Shown here: positions 1 to 7,783 of the stretch, piece by piece | Numbering within the stretch: position 1 is the stretch's first letter | Layout of the letters: each line of letters starts with the position of its first letter | Assembly (NCBI RefSeq): GCF_900104155.1 | Contig: NZ_FMYB01000036.1 | Coordinates: forward strand, 1-45,484 | Direction: 5' to 3' | Origin: Butyrivibrio sp. INlla16 | GTDB lineage: Bacteria; Bacillota; Clostridia; Lachnospirales; Lachnospiraceae | DNA length: 45,484 nucleotides | Notes under the pieces: model-generated | What the model was told of the DNA's origin: nothing | Seen by the model: the letters and a program-made list of their open reading frames with translations, nothing else | The model's database searches: none | Program-made: the position numbers and the translations under genes

Positions 1-225
1 CTGCATATCAAGAGTAACCCTCTTACCAAGTATTGGTAAGTCTTGAGCCTTCCTATGATGCGAGCCGTGATGTTTTATTAAAGGCGCCCCACACTTATGG
101 CAGGTGCAGTTGTTACTTACAGAATGCATTCTGATAATGATTTCATCATCAGTTTCCTCAACATCAAGTATCTTTAAATCAGCAGGGTAAAAACTCTGTA
201 AGTCCAGAGAAGAAGTAGTAGACAT
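1..225 (-). mobile_element. ISL3-family transposase, N-terminal fragment cut by window edge
   Basis: Reading the minus strand from an ATG at 225 gives 75 open codons running off the window start. The ATG is preceded by an AGAGGG ribosome binding site. The peptide has a CTCHKCGAPL zinc-finger motif followed by HHGSHHRKAQDLPILGK. That pattern is typical of the N-terminal zinc-binding domain of IS204/IS1001/IS1096/IS1165 (ISL3-family) transposases. The DDE catalytic domain would lie outside the window. Neither the terminal inverted repeat nor a target duplication could be recognised, so the outer boundary of the element is not placed. The call rests on family motif recall, not on a search. Confidence 0.75.
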
Positions 226-687
226 ATCCCTCTATCCTTTCGGAATCAATATATGTCTATTATACACCGCCTTGGAATGCTATACTATAGCCAAGTACTA
301 ATCGATGAGGAAGAACCGATTTTGTTTTGCAAACAGCACGAAGAATTGTGGCAGGATATTTTTAGTGGAAACTGTTGACAAGAAAAATGTTTGGTGTTTG
401 AATAATATTTAGCGTTTGACAAAAACTATCGGAGGTATGAAAGGAATGCGGAATAGGTAATATTGATTCATAAATTTGCAATATGCAGATTGAAAAGGTC
501 ATCAGAGAATGGCTTTTTTAAGCACGGATCATATTATCTTGAACACATTTTTCATAGAGCCGATTGGTCATAGATTATCAGTACCGGGGCCCTTGATTTA
601 TCAGGGGTGTTTTTAGTTCTGATATATTAAGTGAAAATAGCATGCAGCTCATACTATAGCTGCATGCGATGTTAAGGGATAATGGAT
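226..687. other. Non-coding stretch upstream of the broken MFS gene
   Basis: No convincing gene was found in these ~460 bases. It is AT-rich and has short ORFs only. The first part may contain the unseen end of the ISL3 element. A perfect 10-bp inverted repeat (640-649 with 658-667, 8-base loop) lies just before the terminator at 688. The stretch could be decayed sequence left by transposition, but nothing proves this. Confidence 0.5.
640..667. repeat. Perfect 10-bp inverted repeat
   Basis: GCATGCAGCT (640-649) and AGCTGCATGC (658-667) are perfectly complementary around the 8-base loop CATACTAT. No T-run follows directly, so it is not a classical terminator. It could be an operator or part of a tandem hairpin arrangement with the terminator 20 bases downstream. 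Confidence 0.6.
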
Positions 688-715
688 CCGTCTGCATAAT
701 GCAGGCGGTTTTTTT
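688..715 (+). terminator. Rho-independent terminator before the MFS remnant
   Basis: The stem CCGTCTGCA / TGCAGGCGG (nine pairs, one G:T) with a very short loop is followed by a run of seven T residues. It sits upstream of the MFS remnant. It would therefore end a transcript from further left, or act as an attenuator in the leader of the downstream genes. Confidence 0.75.
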
Positions 716-751
716 GTGTCGCGGAAGTTGCAATTTATGACAGGAGGACGT

Positions 752-1153
752 ATGGAAACGAAAACAAAGAATCCCTTATGGACGAGGGATTTTACGATAA
801 TAACAGTTGGTAGTGTGATTTCAATGTTTGGAAATAGTATGGCAGGATTTGCCATGAGTCTTATGGTGCTCGGCTTTTTTGTGGGAATCGGAGGAGTAAC
901 CAGTTACACAATCAGAATCTCTTCAACTCAGAGCTATGTTCCGGATGAGACAAAGGGCAGATTTAACGGGGCTTTTCAGGTTCTTAGTACATCAGGTGCA
1001 CTTCTTGCGCAGCTGATGGCCGGTGTTCTTACAGTCTATATGGATCAGAGGGCTGTGCTTCTTTTGTTTGAGCTTCTAAGTGTGTTTGCGGCCATAGCTT
1101 TTGTGGGAACTAACAGAAAATATGTAAAGCCAATCTATAACAGAAACATGTAA
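752..1153 (+). pseudogene. MFS permease with large internal deletion
   Basis: The start is the ATG at 752, placed behind a clear CAGGAGGA ribosome binding site. Residues 1-30 look like the N-terminus and first membrane helix of a major facilitator superfamily drug or sugar permease (TIITVGSVISMFGNSMAGFA). From about residue 31 the sequence jumps straight into the last helices of such a protein (GFFVGIGGVTSYTIRI, then TKGRFNGAFQVLSTSGALLAQ). The product has about 133 residues instead of roughly 400, so most of the 12-helix fold is gone while the reading frame is kept. A working transporter is very unlikely. It lies 15 bases before the ABC-F gene, so it may now serve only as a translated leader. 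Family assignment is by pattern recall. Confidence 0.7.
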
Positions 1154-1168
1154 TTAGAAGGAGGTACT

Positions 1169-2635
1169 ATGCCCAGACGATTACTTATAAAAGCAGAAAA
1201 TATAGTTCATTCCTATGGAGAACAGACTGTTCTTGATTTTGACAGATTTTATTTATACGAAGGTGAAAGAGTAGGTCTTGTTGGGGTAAACGGAGCCGGG
1301 AAAAGCACTCTTTTGAAAATTCTTTCAGGAGAAATAGAACCAACTAAAGGGACAGTTTACAGAGACTGCGAGCCATTTTATTTTGAGCAGTTTGGAATGA
1401 CGGAAGTTTATGATACAGACTATGAAGAAGCAGGGAAAATGGGAGTCAGCGATCAGCTCTGGCAAGAAAACGTCAGTGGCGGTGAGAATACAAGAATCAG
1501 GCTGGCACAGCTTTTTTCAAGCCCTCAGGCGGTAGCTTTCCTTGATGAGCCAACCTCAAACCTTGATTTTGATGGAGTGGAGCTATTAAAGAAAAGGCTT
1601 AGGGAAATTGAAACAATGGTCATCATCAGCCATGACAGAACAGTACTCAATGAGCTATGCGACAGGATTGTAGAGATATCCTTCAGTGAGCTTCAAAGCT
1701 ATAATGGCAATTATGATGATTATGTTGTTCAGAAGGAAGAGCAGTATAAAACACAGCTCTCGGAATATGAAAACTATCAGTCAGAAAAGAAGAGATTGCA
1801 GAATGTCTACACTCAGAAGAAAGCTAAGGCAAAGAAGGTTGAGAAAAAGCCAAGGAACATCACTGCAAGTGAAGCTAAGGCGCGGGCCCTCTGCGGAAAC
1901 AGGAAACCGGAGGATAAGGCGAGAGGAATTGAGAAAAGTGCATCCAATGTACTAAAGAGGATAGAGCACATGGAGGTAAAGGAGAAGCCAAAGGAGGAAC
2001 CGACTGCAAGACCGGACTTCAGGCTGACAAATCCTCCAAGGAATCCAATCGTCATACGAGGCGAGCATATTAACTTTTCATACGATGACAATGTGATATT
2101 TGATGATGCGGACTTCATGATAAAAAACGGAAGCAAGGTGGCGCTTCTTGGAAGTAACGGTGCCGGTAAGACAACACTGCTGGAACTCATAGCTAATAGA
2201 GATATGGTCTACGTAGTTCCGGGAGCCAAGATCGGATATGCCAAGCAGAATATGTCGCAGATAGATTATGACCGGACAGTTCTCGAAAACATAAGAAGGG
2301 TAAGTATACAGACAGAAAGCTTATCTCGTATAATATTATCCAGGTTACTGCTTACTGAAAAAGACATGAATAAGAAGGCATCACAGTTATCCGGAGGAGA
2401 GAGGATGAAGCTTTCCTTCGCGATGCTTTTTGTATCGGATGTCAACTTGCTCATTCTTGACGAGCCTACAAATTATCTGGACATTCCGTCGGTTGAGGCG
2501 CTTGAAAAACTGCTGATAGAGTATGAAGGTACTCTGATTTTTACATCGCACGACAAGATGTTTGTGGACAGGATAGCGACAGAGAGACTTTACGTTGAGA
2601 ATGGGAAGATAGTAAGTGATATGCAGAAGAAATAG
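1169..2635 (+). CDS. ABC-F ATPase, antibiotic-resistance (Lsa/Vga/Msr-like) type
   Basis: This 488-residue protein has two ABC ATPase domains and no membrane segments, the ABC-F layout. Domain 1 has Walker A GVNGAGKST (39-47), signature VSGGE (102-106) and Walker B ending LDEPTSNLD (125-133). The Walker A to signature distance is short. Domain 2 has Walker A GSNGAGKTT near residue 327, LSGGE near 408 and LILDEPTNYLD after it. A charged Lys/Glu-rich linker lies between them around residues 195-280. Length and compact first domain fit the ARE ABC-F proteins, which bind the ribosomal E site and dislodge macrolide, lincosamide, streptogramin or pleuromutilin drugs. Other ABC-F proteins have translation roles without resistance, and sequence alone cannot decide between them. 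The ATG follows AAGGAGGT. The MFS remnant is directly upstream and the metallo-hydrolase 21 bases downstream. Confidence 0.85.
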   Translation: MPRRLLIKAENIVHSYGEQTVLDFDRFYLYEGERVGLVGVNGAGKSTLLKILSGEIEPTKGTVYRDCEPFYFEQFGMTEVYDTDYEEAGKMGVSDQLWQENVSGGENTRIRLAQLFSSPQAVAFLDEPTSNLDFDGVELLKKRLREIETMVIISHDRTVLNELCDRIVEISFSELQSYNGNYDDYVVQKEEQYKTQLSEYENYQSEKKRLQNVYTQKKAKAKKVEKKPRNITASEAKARALCGNRKPEDKARGIEKSASNVLKRIEHMEVKEKPKEEPTARPDFRLTNPPRNPIVIRGEHINFSYDDNVIFDDADFMIKNGSKVALLGSNGAGKTTLLELIANRDMVYVVPGAKIGYAKQNMSQIDYDRTVLENIRRVSIQTESLSRIILSRLLLTEKDMNKKASQLSGGERMKLSFAMLFVSDVNLLILDEPTNYLDIPSVEALEKLLIEYEGTLIFTSHDKMFVDRIATERLYVENGKIVSDMQKK

Positions 2636-2656
2636 TGAGAAAAAAGGAGGAACATC

Positions 2657-3418
2657 ATGGCAGTTAAATTCATGCGTACAGGACAACAGGGAATTCTCGT
2701 ATGGGATGAGGAGACAGGCTACAGGTTCGGTATAGATTTATTTTTATCTGATCTGGATGACAGACAGGTAAAGAACCCGTTCGATATCGAAGAATTGAAG
2801 GATGTTTCCCTCTTTTTCGGAACCCATGACCATATAGATCATATTGACAGAGATGCCTGGATAAAAATTGCGGGGTTAAACTCCAAGGCAAAATTTGTAG
2901 CACCTAAGTACTTTGAAAAGACTTTGCCTTCTGGGCTTGGAATAGAAAAAGAACGGTTTATTTTTGTGGATGAAGAATACTCTGCGGATGTAGATGACCT
3001 GCACATAGAGGCAATTCCCGCAGCGCATGAATTTCTTGATACTTCGCCGGAGGGGCTTCACCCGTATCTGATGTATATAGTTACTTTCAGTGGAAAGAAA
3101 ATCTGCCACATGGGAGACACCTGCCTCTATGAAGGGGTATATGACAAGCTAAGGAAAAGCGGCCCCTTTGATGTCATGTTCCCTCCGATAAATGGGCGGG
3201 ATGCAGTGAGACTTAGAGATAACTGCATCGGAAATATGACATATCAGGAGGCAGCAGATCTGGTGGGGACTTTAAAGCCGGCACTTGCCGTTCCGGGACA
3301 TTACGATATGTTTAAGTTCAATGGTGCTGATCCAAACGAGTTTAAGGACTATGTGGAAATAAAATATCCGGGGCAGAAGGTAATGATTCTGCAGCCGGGT
3401 GAGGAATTCGAGTTATAA
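2657..3418 (+). CDS. Metallo-beta-lactamase-fold hydrolase, UlaG-like
   Basis: This 253-residue cytosolic protein has no signal peptide. It carries the metal-binding signature HDHIDH (57-62, the HxHxDH motif) and later ligand-type motifs HMGDT and PGHYDMF. Overall order and spacing resemble UlaG-type L-ascorbate-6-phosphate lactonases and related phosphodiesterase-like hydrolases. No other ascorbate utilisation gene (ulaA-F) is near, so the substrate stays open. The start is well placed behind AAAAAGGAGGAACATC. The gap to the ABC-F gene is 21 bases, which suggests one transcript. Confidence 0.8.
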   Translation: MAVKFMRTGQQGILVWDEETGYRFGIDLFLSDLDDRQVKNPFDIEELKDVSLFFGTHDHIDHIDRDAWIKIAGLNSKAKFVAPKYFEKTLPSGLGIEKERFIFVDEEYSADVDDLHIEAIPAAHEFLDTSPEGLHPYLMYIVTFSGKKICHMGDTCLYEGVYDKLRKSGPFDVMFPPINGRDAVRLRDNCIGNMTYQEAADLVGTLKPALAVPGHYDMFKFNGADPNEFKDYVEIKYPGQKVMILQPGEEFEL

Positions 3419-3543
3419 AAGATAAGCGTACTTTTTAAAGCATTAATTGACAGTAGTAAGGCAAATAGTGAGAAGAGTTTTTTGCAAAACTAGGATAAGT
3501 TAATAATGTAAATACAGATGAGTTTCTTTTCACGGGAGGACCT

Positions 3544-5409
3544 ATGCTTAGACCTGACAAAATAACAAAGGCCGGACGCTTTAACAGTTTTGATAATAAC
3601 GAAATATTACTTGGAAAAAAGAAAAACCACCTTCCTGCAATGGGGTGGAACAGCTGGAATGCCTTCGGAAGCGGTAATACCGAAGCACTGACCAAGGCAA
3701 TGGCAGATAAAATGGTTGAGCTGGGCCTTGATAAGAAAGGCTATCAGTATGTAGTTTTGGACGATGGCTGTTATAACCCCGAGAGGATTGGTGGGAAGCT
3801 TGCTGCGGAACCGGTGAAGTTCCCGGGTGGTTTTAAATCTGTTTCCGATTATGTCCATGCTAAAGGTCTTAAGTTTGGCATGTACAATGATATAGGTGTA
3901 AAGACCTGTTCCGGAGCGAGGGTTGGTATCTGTGGATACGAGGATGTGGATGCAAAAAGCTATGTTGAATGGGGCGTTGATTTTATGAAAGTTGATAACT
4001 GCTATTATCCCTTCGATAACGCTACTTTTTCAAATTCAGAGAATGCTGCATACACCTTTACGCCTGATATCAGAGCGATAAAAATATGCGGAAAGAAAAG
4101 CGAGATTCTTAGCGCCGTATCCGATGGCAGAATAACCGGTGATCGTGCTCATGCAGAAAAGGATTATGTGACGGGACTCGGAACCTTCGATGGAACGGGA
4201 CCTGATGCTTCTCCTGTGGGAGTTAGAAGCAGTGAACTCATTTTTGATTATGAGCCCTCTGCTGATAATAAGACAGATAATAATGAATATCAGATCTTAG
4301 TGGAATACAGATCCTCAAAAGAGGAGGGTCGTGGTGACTGGCTTCAGCTTGCAGTAGGTGATGAGTATTATTATGACGATTTTCTTACCAAGGGACTTGA
4401 TGCGGAGCTTTCTGATAAGAATTTGAATGATCCCGATAACAGAAATAATCCCGTGGATAACAATATGCCGGATCTGGATGAGGCAGAAAATAAAGAGGCA
4501 GCAGATAAGGAATTTATCTGGAGTGAGCCTGTCACAGTCAAGCTTGGTGACGGCATTAGTCATATCAGGATTATGAATCACAGAAGACAGGAAAACACTC
4601 TTAATTCTTATTCCAGAATCCTGAAAGCACTTAATGAAGCTGCTCCCGGACACGATATCATCTATTCTGCCTGCGAATGGGGTAAGAGCCATCCGCAGAA
4701 CTGGGCTTATAAAGTATGTGACAGTTGGAGAATCCTGAATGATATAACATTCCGGGTAGGAAGTGACGGTGATCCCGGGCACGGCGACTGGAAGGATGAT
4801 TATACTCCAAGTGTGACGACGCAGTATAACAAGGCGGTCATAATGGATGAGTTCGCAGGTCTTGATAAAGGCTGGAACGATCCTGATATGCTGATGATAG
4901 GCATGGACGGACTAAGTGAGATTCAGTGCCGAACACATATGACACTGTGGTGCATGATGAATTCGCCTCTTATGCTGGGACTTGATCTTAGAAGAGTACA
5001 AAAAGGTGACTGGATCTACAACATAATCGCCAATGATGATGTGATTTCAATTAACCAGGACTCTCTCGGAGTTCAGGCAAAGAGGGTATTTTCAACTCTG
5101 GCAAAGGAGTGTCCTGACAAGGAATATATACGCGATATAAACCGCGTGGACATTCTTGTTAAACCGCTTAGCGGGGACAGATTTGCAATAACCTTTGTAA
5201 ATGTCAGCGAGGAAGATAAGAAGGACTCTTACAGTATTACCCTGGGGGAAATTCAAAAGTTCCTGGGAGATAGGATAAAATCAGCAGACACATATCTTGT
5301 AAAAGATATGTGGACAGGAGAAGAAACCGAGAATAATAGCGGCATATTTGAAGTTAACGGACTTAAAGCCTGTGATCAGGTTACTATAGTTGTGACTCCT
5401 GAAAACTGA
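3544..5409 (+). CDS. Alpha-galactosidase, glycoside hydrolase family 27, intracellular
   Basis: The 621-residue product carries GH27 landmarks: MGWNSWNAFG (33-42), YVVLDDGCY (69-77), GLKFGMYNDIG (108-118) and WGVDFMKVDNC (143-153). D151 is the expected nucleophile and D400 in SWRILND the likely acid/base. Further landmarks are WNDPDMLMIG and LWCMMNSPLMLG. It has no signal peptide, so it should release galactose from imported galacto-oligosaccharides in the cytoplasm. About 190 residues (roughly 160-352), including an acidic Asp/Asn/Glu-rich stretch and an IRIMNHRRQENTL segment, are inserted in the barrel between the nucleophile strand and the next core strand. This makes the protein far longer than the usual ~400 residues. 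The start follows CGGGAGGACCT. The next gene begins 14 bases after its stop. Confidence 0.93.
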   Translation: MLRPDKITKAGRFNSFDNNEILLGKKKNHLPAMGWNSWNAFGSGNTEALTKAMADKMVELGLDKKGYQYVVLDDGCYNPERIGGKLAAEPVKFPGGFKSVSDYVHAKGLKFGMYNDIGVKTCSGARVGICGYEDVDAKSYVEWGVDFMKVDNCYYPFDNATFSNSENAAYTFTPDIRAIKICGKKSEILSAVSDGRITGDRAHAEKDYVTGLGTFDGTGPDASPVGVRSSELIFDYEPSADNKTDNNEYQILVEYRSSKEEGRGDWLQLAVGDEYYYDDFLTKGLDAELSDKNLNDPDNRNNPVDNNMPDLDEAENKEAADKEFIWSEPVTVKLGDGISHIRIMNHRRQENTLNSYSRILKALNEAAPGHDIIYSACEWGKSHPQNWAYKVCDSWRILNDITFRVGSDGDPGHGDWKDDYTPSVTTQYNKAVIMDEFAGLDKGWNDPDMLMIGMDGLSEIQCRTHMTLWCMMNSPLMLGLDLRRVQKGDWIYNIIANDDVISINQDSLGVQAKRVFSTLAKECPDKEYIRDINRVDILVKPLSGDRFAITFVNVSEEDKKDSYSITLGEIQKFLGDRIKSADTYLVKDMWTGEETENNSGIFEVNGLKACDQVTIVVTPEN

Positions 5410-5423
5410 TTATTACAGAAAAA

Positions 5424-5780
5424 ATGACGACTGCAGCATTCATAGATTATTTAACAGAAGAATACCGTGGCGATACAGCCGCTTTTTGGAAACATATGAT
5501 GGCGGATAATTCAGAAGAGATGCTGATGCAACCTGTCACAAAGAAAAAAGCGGCACTGATATTGCACGCCATGATGAGGGATTCACTTGACATAAAGGAC
5601 GTTGACTGGGATAAGGCCAGGAAACTAAAAGATATCTATGATTGCCGCATCTGTGCGAATGCTGTCGCACAGGTAATTGAAAGAGGTCTTATAGAACCGG
5701 AGAAGCCGGACTTATTCGGAATGCAGATTCCCATGGAGGATGAAGAATTACTGAGCGCTGTGAAAAAGCTTATCATATAA
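5424..5780 (+). CDS. Small protein of unknown function, weakly SLH-like
   Basis: This 118-residue protein has no signal peptide or membrane segment. The middle part contains KKKAALILHAMMRD, a spacer, LKDIYDCRICANAVAQVIE and a closing RGLIEP. The order resembles an S-layer-homology-type helix pair: hydrophobic helix, an Asp-rich turn, then an Ala/Ile helix ending in a GLI-like stretch. That likeness is weak, and an SLH role would be odd in a protein without an export signal. The ATG lacks a clear ribosome binding site but lies 14 bases after the alpha-galactosidase stop, so reinitiation is likely. It may be an accessory of the galactosidase. Confidence 0.6.
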   Translation: MTTAAFIDYLTEEYRGDTAAFWKHMMADNSEEMLMQPVTKKKAALILHAMMRDSLDIKDVDWDKARKLKDIYDCRICANAVAQVIERGLIEPEKPDLFGMQIPMEDEELLSAVKKLII

Positions 5781-5877
5781 ATATAATGCTATCTTTAGAA
5801 AATTATTAGATTTATCTGTTACAGTAATAATATACGTATTGTGGCATGCTATGTGATTTCAATAATGAGGATGGAGC

Positions 5878-7035
5878 ATGAGAGCACAAAGTATAAATCA
5901 TTACGGTTACGATAAAGAAACTGAAGAGGAATGCACAGAGCTTATAAACGGAACCAACAGAAAACATGTGATGATTCTGAATATATGGTTCTTTATAGTG
6001 AATGTGCTGTGTATTATATTCTCGGCGTTTGATATTTTCAGCGTAAACCAGAGCGAGATGAGACTGTATATTGCTTATGCAGTTGTTTCTGCTGTGTTTT
6101 TTGTGGTGTGCAAGACCTATGGAGCGAAACCAACTACCGGAAGAGTGACGGTTCTGGTAGTCGTAAATATGCTTATATGGATGGCCTATTCCATTCAAAT
6201 ATCAATTGATCAGCCATACATGGCAGCTACACTTTTCATGGTCATGCTGGTTGTATTGTCTTTTTCTTTTATTTCCACTATGCTGAGGACATTGGCAGGC
6301 ATAGCATTGTGCTGCGGATGTTTTCTCTATTGTTCATTTAAAATCAAAGCAATTTCCATCGCAGAGCAGGATTTATATAATGTAATTATTTTTGTATCAC
6401 TTTCAATCGTACTGCACTTCGCCTTTCAGAGGACCAGACTGCAGCAGTTTGTCACGATGCAGAAAAATATACAAATTCAGCGCGAGCTTGAGATCAAATC
6501 AAGCTTTGATGCGCTTACTTCTCTACTAAACAGAGGGCGCTTCTTTTCTCTTGCTGGAAATATCCTTTCAAATCCCCATGATGAATATATTGCAATATGT
6601 CTTCTCGACCTCGATGAGTTCAAACAGATAAATGATAAACTGGGGCACCAGATGGGCGATAAGGCTATCCAGATAGCAGGACAGACAATTATCGAGGGCC
6701 TCGGAGTGGATATGACAAAGAAGTGGGCTTTCCAGGAAATGGTCTTGAAGGAAGGAATCAGTTTTCCCGGAAGGCTTGGCGGTGATGAATTTATAGTGTT
6801 TATAAGAGGGAAAAAGAACAGAGAGGAAGTTACTGAGCTTCTTCAAAATATGCTCAGATCACTTAACAGCGTGGAAGTAGGAGATCTTCACGGAATACAT
6901 GCATCTCTTGGGGTGACCGAGATAACAGAAAATGACAGAGACATAGATGTTGCTTATAAGCGTGCTGATGAGGCCCTGTATGAGTCCAAACGTGCAGGGA
7001 AAAATCAGATACGTTTTATGGAAGCAGAAGAATAA
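5878..7035 (+). CDS. Membrane diguanylate cyclase (GGDEF domain)
   Basis: Of the 385 residues, about 30-190 form five or six hydrophobic helices (for example ILNIWFFIVNVLCIIFSAF and LYIAYAVVSAVFFVV). A short coiled linker leads into a C-terminal GGDEF domain starting at DALTSLLNRGRFF. The active-site loop RLGGDEF is intact, with the GGDEF residues at 301-305. DLDEFKQINDKLGH supplies the usual metal-binding Asp region. The inhibitory RxxD site normally just before this loop is absent. An extra segment of about 15 residues lies before the loop (TKKWAFQEMVLKEG). The protein should make cyclic di-GMP at the inner face of the membrane. The ATG follows GAGGATGGAGC. The HD-GYP gene begins 16 bases after its stop, so synthesis and turnover proteins are co-expressed. 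Confidence 0.88.
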   Translation: MRAQSINHYGYDKETEEECTELINGTNRKHVMILNIWFFIVNVLCIIFSAFDIFSVNQSEMRLYIAYAVVSAVFFVVCKTYGAKPTTGRVTVLVVVNMLIWMAYSIQISIDQPYMAATLFMVMLVVLSFSFISTMLRTLAGIALCCGCFLYCSFKIKAISIAEQDLYNVIIFVSLSIVLHFAFQRTRLQQFVTMQKNIQIQRELEIKSSFDALTSLLNRGRFFSLAGNILSNPHDEYIAICLLDLDEFKQINDKLGHQMGDKAIQIAGQTIIEGLGVDMTKKWAFQEMVLKEGISFPGRLGGDEFIVFIRGKKNREEVTELLQNMLRSLNSVEVGDLHGIHASLGVTEITENDRDIDVAYKRADEALYESKRAGKNQIRFMEAEE

Positions 7036-7051
7036 AGGCGGGGGGCAGACT

Positions 7052-7783
7052 ATGAATTCAAATGAAATTAACCTGCTGATATTTTTCATAATAATCCTGC
7101 TAATGCTAACAGCAATTACTCTACATGAAAACTATACCAGAAAAAAACGCACGGCAGCAATTCTTGAGATACTGATTGGAATTATTGAAGCGGGAAATCC
7201 TAATCTCGACGGACATTCTCTCCATGTGCATAATTTGACGATGGTATTATATGAATTTATGCCCTTCAGATACAGATTACAGGTCAGCCAGATTGACCTT
7301 CACTATGCATCTCTACTTTTGGACATAGGGAAAAACGGCATACCTGATTCGATAATGGAACACGCGGGGAAGCTTGGACAAAATGAGTGGGAGATAGTAA
7401 AAAAGCATCCGGATATCGGAGTAAATATGCTAAAGGATGTGCCCGGGATGGGGAAAACCCTTTCCTATATTCTGTATCACCATGAAAGAATGGACGGTAA
7501 GGGCTACCACCAGCTTACAGGGGAACAGATTCCCCTCGGAGCCAGAATGATTGCGGTGGCAGATGCTTATTCCGCCATGACAATGAATCGCTTGTACAAA
7601 GCGTCTTTGCCCTACGCTGAAGCTACATCCGAACTTCGTTTATCAGCCGGTACACAGCTTGATGAGAATCTTGTAAATATTTTTTGCAATATACCGATGA
7701 GTAAAATCGATTCCTGTATGGAGGATGTCAATCTTAAAATGGAGAGATATCCCAACGCCAGAAAGGGGAGTATTGGAGTATGA
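7052..7783 (+). CDS. HD-GYP domain protein with altered catalytic residues
   Basis: The start is the ATG at 7052, behind GGCGGGGGG. The 35 extra upstream codons overlap the GGDEF gene. The 243-residue product has one N-terminal membrane helix (8-24) and an HD-GYP phosphodiesterase-type domain. Expected metal ligands remain at H55, H119, H143-H144 and D171. The name-giving HD pair, however, is L90-D91 (LLLDIGKNGIPD), and the GYP loop reads HHERMDGKGYH (143-153). The family normally breaks down cyclic di-GMP. Loss of the HD histidine may mean a weak enzyme or a pure c-di-GMP sensor. The stop codon overlaps the next start (ATGA at 7780-7783), so it is translationally coupled to the solute-binding lipoprotein. 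Confidence 0.85.
   Translation: MNSNEINLLIFFIIILLMLTAITLHENYTRKKRTAAILEILIGIIEAGNPNLDGHSLHVHNLTMVLYEFMPFRYRLQVSQIDLHYASLLLDIGKNGIPDSIMEHAGKLGQNEWEIVKKHPDIGVNMLKDVPGMGKTLSYILYHHERMDGKGYHQLTGEQIPLGARMIAVADAYSAMTMNRLYKASLPYAEATSELRLSAGTQLDENLVNIFCNIPMSKIDSCMEDVNLKMERYPNARKGSIGV

Noticed and set aside
3430..3543. Promoter with TTGACA before the alpha-galactosidase
   Set aside because: A TTGACA is present in the gap, but the expected -10 at 16-18 bases spacing reads GAGAAG-like sequence, so no promoter was called.
4315..4782. Antisense open frames over the alpha-galactosidase insert and over many other genes
   Set aside because: Their products show no family motifs and follow the codon pattern of the true gene on the other strand; they are shadows.
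5781..5877. Cyclic-di-GMP (GEMM) riboswitch before the c-di-GMP island
   Set aside because: The region is under 100 bases, AT-rich, and lacks the conserved GEMM core sequences. The other intergenic gaps near the island (for example 12498-12589) also lack them.
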